In this document: in pieces, positions 63,649-64,000 of the stretch | Position numbering within the stretch: the first letter of the stretch is position 1 | Layout: the number at the start of each line of letters is the position of its first letter | DNA from: Epiperipatus broadwayi | Lineage: Eukaryota > Onychophora > Udeonychophora > Euonychophora > Peripatidae | Length of the DNA stretch: 64,000 nucleotides | Assembly (NCBI GenBank): GCA_028023455.1 | Contig: JAQFVV010000029.1 | Span: forward strand, 9,971,144-10,035,143 | Direction: 5' to 3' | Notes under the pieces: model-generated | Database searches by the model: none | Told to the model about the DNA's origin: nothing | What the model saw: only the letters and a program-made list of their open reading frames with translations | Translations under genes and position numbers: made by a program

Positions 63649-64000
63649 ACAAACATTAGTCACAAGTTATAGAACAGTCTCTTAGTTTTAATTATTTTAC
63701 TTGGATCACTGATGATGGTTGTAGTGATGAGATTGTAATGAGAATTGCAATAACCGAGTTTTTATGATAGTTTTCTCATTCACGGATTTAAAGAAATAAA
63801 TGAAATAAAATTAGTTATTGAGAAATGGGATTGAGCTTGTACAAAGGAATTATGAAAAGTATATTGAACTATAGAGTGTCAAGGGTAGAAGGAAAAAATT
63901 AATTGATAATATTAAAAGGGGGAGTAGTTATGAGCATTTAAAGAGTAGACAGATAGAAAAATATAGAGCTGATCTGATGCATAAGATTTCTTTTTTTTTT

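Overview
The window looks like nuclear DNA of an invertebrate animal. It is very AT-rich (roughly a quarter G+C by eye), has introns of up to 19 kb with GT..AG borders, and is crowded with SINEs, LINE remnants, a Ty3/gypsy-type element and a Tigger-like DNA element. I cannot name the species. The one host gene is a rotenone-insensitive type II NADH dehydrogenase (NDH-2), a family that vertebrates and flies lack but several invertebrate lineages keep. This fits a non-vertebrate metazoan.

Layout. (1) 1-11513 is a degraded minus-strand Ty3/gypsy-type LTR retrotransposon. From right to left it has: 5' LTR (about 10456-11513), a long leader, gag with a repeated coiled coil, protease, reverse transcriptase, RNase H, integrase, polypurine tract and 3' LTR (1-2085, cut by the window edge). 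The left LTR holds about 1 kb of GATA repeats that its sister LTR lacks. (2) 11514-13375 is intergenic and carries a tandem SINE dimer. (3) From about 13.4 kb to the right edge the window is one NDH-2 gene on the plus strand. A probable promoter and first exon lie at 13.4-13.8 kb, five well-supported coding exons lie at 21360-21627, 36441-36672, 40767-40937, 41940-42099 and 61414-61544, and the C-terminus is beyond the window. All exon phases join without a break.

The introns hold the unusual biology. I count about a dozen inverted repeats of 50 to 950 bp, from at least six unrelated repeat families. One family, called SINE-F here, is a SINE-like retroposon: four of its six insertions have nearly matching arms, and five single-locus copies have a fixed 5' end, a one-sided 3' tail and 10-15 bp target-site duplications. 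In some copies the two arms carry the same variants. Since the repeats are in introns, the NDH-2 pre-mRNA should contain many long hairpins.

The NDH-2 protein should be a mitochondrial FAD enzyme that oxidises NADH and reduces quinone without pumping protons. None of the other elements has a visible functional link to it.
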